Shown here: positions 8,088 through 9,189 of the stretch, piece after piece
Layout: every line of letters starts with the position of its first letter
Position numbering within the stretch: position 1 is the first letter of the stretch
Translations under genes and position numbers: made by a program
From: Methylococcaceae bacterium
GTDB taxonomy: Bacteria; Pseudomonadota; Gammaproteobacteria; Methylococcales; Methylomonadaceae
DNA: 9,189 bases
Assembly: GCA_947505055.1 (NCBI GenBank)
Contig: CANNLO010000175.1
Location: forward strand, 1-9,189
Direction of reading: 5' to 3'
The notes under the pieces: generated by a model
Database searches by the model: none
Seen by the model: the letters and a program-made list of their open reading frames with translations, nothing else
Told to the model about the DNA's origin: nothing

Positions 8088-8363
8088 TTATTTTTTATTA
8101 TCAATAATCACCGGTGGATTGGTCGCATAGGGGTTATTCGGTGAGTTGTTGCTGTATTGCGACCCATAAGTACCATATGGGTTATTAATAGAATCAGGAC
8201 TATATTGGCTACCATAACGACCATAAGGATTGTTGGTAGAATCGGGAGCATATTGATTGCCACCTAATTGCCCTAAATACTTGCCTGTTTCTTTATCGTA
8301 TATCTCAACAGCACTAGCAGATATGGTTAGTGTGAGTAGTAACAAGGTGATTATTGTTTTCAT
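8088..8363 (-). CDS. Small exported protein with three 16-residue Tyr/Asn/Pro-rich repeats
   Basis: The 91-residue product opens with a clear Sec signal peptide: MKTII, a leucine-rich core, then ASA at 16-18, giving probable cleavage after residue 18. A short EIYDKETGKYLGQL segment follows, then three contiguous 16-residue repeats (35-50, 51-66, 67-82) of the form GSQYSPDSINNPYGTY. The tail is polar and basic (VIIDNKK). There is no cysteine, so it is not a lipoprotein, and there is no membrane segment after the signal. I recall similar short secreted proteins with NPYG repeats in many proteobacteria, without a known function, and give none here. The predicted location is the periplasm or outside the cell. 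A strong AGGAGA ribosome site supports the ATG. The upstream region (8364-8690) holds its likely promoter. Confidence 0.85.
   Translation of the reverse strand: MKTIITLLLLTLTISASAVEIYDKETGKYLGQLGGNQYAPDSTNNPYGRYGSQYSPDSINNPYGTYGSQYSNNSPNNPYATNPPVIIDNKK
8118..8261 (-). repeat. Three tandem 48-base units inside the exported-protein gene
   Basis: Units at 8214-8261, 8166-8213 and 8118-8165 encode exactly three 16-residue repeats. The first two are closest (GNQYAPDSTNNPYGRY and GSQYSPDSINNPYGTY). The third diverges (GSQYSNNSPNNPYATN). The units have drifted at the DNA level, so they look like an old duplication. Confidence 0.75.
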
Positions 8364-8368
8364 ATTGC

Positions 8369-8374
8369 TCTCCT
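8369..8374 (-). promoter_or_regulatory. Ribosome binding site of the exported repeat protein
   Basis: Read on the - strand this is AGGAGA, five bases before the ATG at 8363. It is the best Shine-Dalgarno match in the window and fixes the start so that the signal peptide is complete. Confidence 0.8.
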
Positions 8375-8414
8375 ATTAGTGTAGTAATGCTTGAATAGTT
8401 TGGGCAGAACGAGT

Positions 8415-8442
8415 GTTATATTCAGTCGATTAACATTCAAAA
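8415..8442 (-). promoter_or_regulatory. Candidate promoter of the exported repeat protein
   Basis: On the - strand a -10-like TATAAC (8415-8420) follows a poor -35-like TTTTGA (8437-8442) with a 16-base spacer. It ends about 50 bases before the ATG. The -35 match is weak (three of six). The spacer contains one copy of a GTYGAYTAAC element (8425-8434), which would suit a bound regulator. Confidence 0.35.
8425..8434 (+). repeat. GTYGAYTAAC element, single copy in the promoter spacer
   Basis: GTCGATTAAC here matches the two arms of the inverted repeat at 8519-8546 in at least eight of ten positions, allowing for strand. It sits between the candidate -35 and -10 boxes of the exported-protein gene. 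Confidence 0.35.
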
Positions 8443-8518
8443 GGATAAAACAAACTAGCGACAAATGATGTCGTATTAAAAGGCATAACTGGTATGTGGA
8501 TAAAAACCACGATTGAAA

Positions 8519-8546
8519 GTTAATCAACCGACTAATGTTGACTAAC
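8519..8546. repeat. Imperfect inverted repeat, possible operator
   Basis: The arms GTTAATCAAC (8519-8528) and GTTGACTAAC (8537-8546) are reverse complements except at one position, around an 8-base centre. There is no T-run after it and it is AT-rich, so it looks more like a protein-binding site than a terminator. It lies about 155 bases upstream of the exported-protein start and 145 bases past the end of the right-edge gene. Confidence 0.4.
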
Positions 8547-8690
8547 CTAATTTTAATGTATCTAGCTATAATTTAATGCAGAACTTCAGTATCTTTAAGA
8601 ACTGCTCAAACATTAAATACCCTAATCTTAGCCAACATGCAGTCTTCTATAATTAATCGAAGCTATATAAGAAAATTCAGTTATCACAAT

Positions 8691-9188
8691 TTAAGAGAAA
8701 AACTCGTTGATAACCCCTATATTCCCAGTATTTATGTGTTTTGGCCTAAAATACATAACACTTAAAGATTCAACTTCTATATGTTGATTTCTTAAGCAAT
8801 TAGGACAGGTGCCTGTGAGATTGTTGACATCAATTACTTTTCCAATTCGATGTGAATTAAATCGTAAATCACTACCAAACTCATGCCTTAGTTTTACTAA
8901 GCTTAAACATCCAGTTTGTTTTTTTATTCGTTTCTCATTATTTCTTTGAGCTACTGTATCGTATATGGAAATGGTTGGTTCACATAAATCATCAAGTTCG
9001 GTCACAGGATTAGTGTTGCAAATTATTTCAATTACCGTAGGCAACAAATTAATTATGCTTATATAATTTGTTATCCTTTCACTTAACTCAGATGTATACT
9101 TTGCTTTATTTCCTAATAATGAAGCAAAAAAACTTGTCCTGCTGCTATTCTCATTTTTCCATTGTTCATTATCTTTCCATAGCCTTTC
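8691..9188 (-). CDS. C-terminal part of an unrecognised gene entering from the right edge; contains a CPNC motif
   Basis: The frame stays open from the stop at 8691 to the right edge, giving at least 165 residues. No methionine codon occurs upstream of the middle of the last third, so the true start lies beyond the window. A TTG at 9047 is the only start-like codon I noted, and it has no ribosome site. The visible part is polar and rich in Asn, Ser, Glu and Lys. A stretch with LLPTVIEIICN is hydrophobic but too short and mixed to be a clear membrane segment. Near the end CPNC (codons at 8796-8807) could be half of a zinc knuckle, with other cysteines upstream. The last residues are GNIGVINEFFS. 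I do not recognise the family and assign no function. It is AT-rich like its neighbours on the same strand. Confidence 0.6.
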   Translation of the reverse strand, partial: ERLWKDNEQWKNENSSRTSFFASLLGNKAKYTSELSERITNYISIINLLPTVIEIICNTNPVTELDDLCEPTISIYDTVAQRNNEKRIKKQTGCLSLVKLRHEFGSDLRFNSHRIGKVIDVNNLTGTCPNCLRNQHIEVESLSVMYFRPKHINTGNIGVINEFFS

Positions 9189-9189
9189 T

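Larger units (their letters stand above)
8364..8690. other. 327-base AT-rich intergenic region
   Basis: It separates two - strand genes. Apart from the ribosome site, the candidate promoter and the GTYGAYTAAC copies, it holds only short hairpins: GTGG/CCAC arms at 8496-8499 and 8507-8510, and CGAC/GTCG arms at 8459-8462 and 8470-8473. No open frame of meaningful length, no tRNA-like fold and no clear terminator for the right-edge gene was seen. Confidence 0.5.

Noticed and set aside
8118..8261. Repeats considered as a CRISPR-like array
   Set aside because: The 48-base periodic units are contiguous without unique spacers and encode in-frame protein repeats.
8494..8523. Tiny + strand frame (MWIKTTIES)
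   Set aside because: Only nine codons, without a ribosome site, in an AT-rich intergenic region.

Overview
The window carries the core of a DISARM anti-phage defence locus (drmA, drmB, drmC) on the + strand. Next to it is an AT-rich block of unrelated genes on the - strand. The host is most likely a Gram-negative bacterium, probably a proteobacterium of moderate GC. The grounds are AGG-type ribosome sites, a small Sec-exported repeat protein of a kind I associate with Pseudomonadota, and a DISARM layout known from such bacteria. Nothing in the sequence fixes the genus.

Left part (3-7070, all +): the end of a gene that enters from outside the window and finishes in a winged-helix-like domain; then drmA (441-4445, an SF2-type helicase of 1334 residues), drmB (4448-6307, DUF1998, cysteine-rich) and drmC (6309-7070, a single-HKD phospholipase-D-family protein). 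The three drm genes are separated by only 1-2 bases and look like one transcription unit. In published DISARM work DrmA and DrmB form a DNA-binding helicase complex, an accompanying methylase marks host DNA, and DrmC is a PLD-fold accessory protein. No DISARM methylase is complete in the window. Because the gene after drmC is not a DNA cytosine methylase, a class 1 arrangement (drmD/drmMI upstream of drmA) is favoured. The left-edge fragment may be the tail of drmMI, but that is inference.

Right part (7071-9189, genes on -): a class I SAM-dependent methyltransferase (7177-8001) convergent with drmC; a 91-residue exported protein with three 16-residue repeats (8088-8363); a 327-base intergenic region with a candidate promoter and three copies of a GTYGAYTAAC element; and the C-terminal part of a gene entering from the right edge that contains a CPNC knuckle. 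This block is far more AT-rich than the drm genes: 14 G/C in the 60 bases 7201-7260, against 33 in 2281-2340. The drmC/methyltransferase junction is therefore a likely boundary between DNA of different origin.

No tRNA, rRNA, CRISPR array, transposase or integrase was seen.
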